Below are positions 6,082 to 6,190 of a stretch of DNA of 6,190 nt, one piece after another. Position 1 is the stretch's first letter, and each line of letters begins with the position of its first letter. The translations under genes and the position numbers were made by a program. Origin of the DNA: Oscillospiraceae bacterium (GTDB taxonomy: Bacteria; Bacillota; Clostridia; Oscillospirales; Ethanoligenentaceae); contig DOXU01000168.1 of NCBI GenBank assembly GCA_003518885.1, positions 1 to 6,190 of the forward strand. The letters are read 5' to 3'. The notes below the pieces were generated by a model. The model was not told where the DNA came from. It saw only the letters and a list, made by a program, of their open reading frames with translations, and ran no database searches.

Positions 6082-6190
6082 TCGCACAATTTTCAAACGG
6101 GAATGATTTGTGTGATTTAAGCAGGTAGATTTTCTGTTGATCCAGAATTGGGTTTCTGAGGTTACAATGCGGGAAATACAGAATTTCTAC
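6082..6190. other. Gene-free end region with several complementary short arms, possible leader of an unseen gene
   Basis: No convincing reading frame is seen here. TCGCACAA (6082-6089) can pair with TTGTGTGA (6108-6115) with one wobble. GTAGATTTTCTG (6125-6136) and CAGAATTTCTAC (6179-6190) are complementary at 10 of 12 positions. Between them, CAGAA (6143-6147) and TTCTG (6154-6158) offer competing partners. A TACAAT at 6163-6168 has TTGATC upstream, but at 20 bases, too far for a normal promoter. It matches no riboswitch class I know. Confidence 0.25.

Noticed and set aside
5757..6089. A 110-residue minus-strand frame over the end of the fusion gene
   Set aside because: It is antisense to well-supported coding sequence and the terminator, with low-complexity Phe, Lys and Thr-rich content and no recognisable family.
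6137..6168. Promoter TTGATC / TACAAT near the window end
   Set aside because: The spacing is 20 bases, outside the usual 16-18, and no extended -10 TG is present.

Overview
The window looks like chromosomal DNA from a low-to-medium GC Gram-positive-type bacterium (Bacillota). Support comes from strong AGGAGG-like ribosome binding sites before nearly every gene, a good sigma-A-type promoter, U-tract intrinsic terminators, compact spacing, and protein sequences that resemble Clostridia or Negativicutes homologues. The genus cannot be named from the sequence alone. There is no transposase, integrase, CRISPR array, tRNA or rRNA.

Layout. Positions 1-306 (+) hold the 3' third of uppP (undecaprenyl-diphosphatase), cut by the window edge. 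A long GC-rich hairpin at 344-378 has T-rich tracts on both sides, so it can end both uppP and the convergent operon that follows. That operon is on the minus strand and reads, in transcription order, rnhA (RNase HI, 2081-2530), a class I cysteine desulfurase (849-1997) and yjbQ (398-802). It is driven by a well-formed promoter at 2575-2603. Divergent from it is a ZIP-family metal transporter of ZupT type (2676-3443, +), with its own weaker candidate promoter. Next, on the same strand, is a 774-residue three-part protein (3585-5909): an N-terminal sugar-1-phosphate nucleotidyltransferase, a left-handed beta-helix section, and a C-terminal phosphohexomutase-like domain whose catalytic loops all look lost. 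Its stop codon overlaps a possible 51-codon TTG-started membrane peptide (5896-6051). A branched terminator hairpin at 5977-6039 lies inside that small frame. The last 140 bases (6052-6190) hold no clear gene, only an AT-rich palindrome and several short complementary arms that could be the leader of a gene beyond the window.

How the genes work together. UppP recycles the lipid carrier for envelope glycans, and the nucleotidyltransferase fusion probably makes a nucleotide sugar for such glycans, but the two are not in one operon. The minus-strand operon joins R-loop or primer removal (RNase HI) with sulfur mobilisation and a YjbQ protein; no shared pathway is proven. No clearly new system is visible. 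The observations most worth a second look are the degenerate mutase domain, the desulfurase-YjbQ pairing and the small coupled reading frame.
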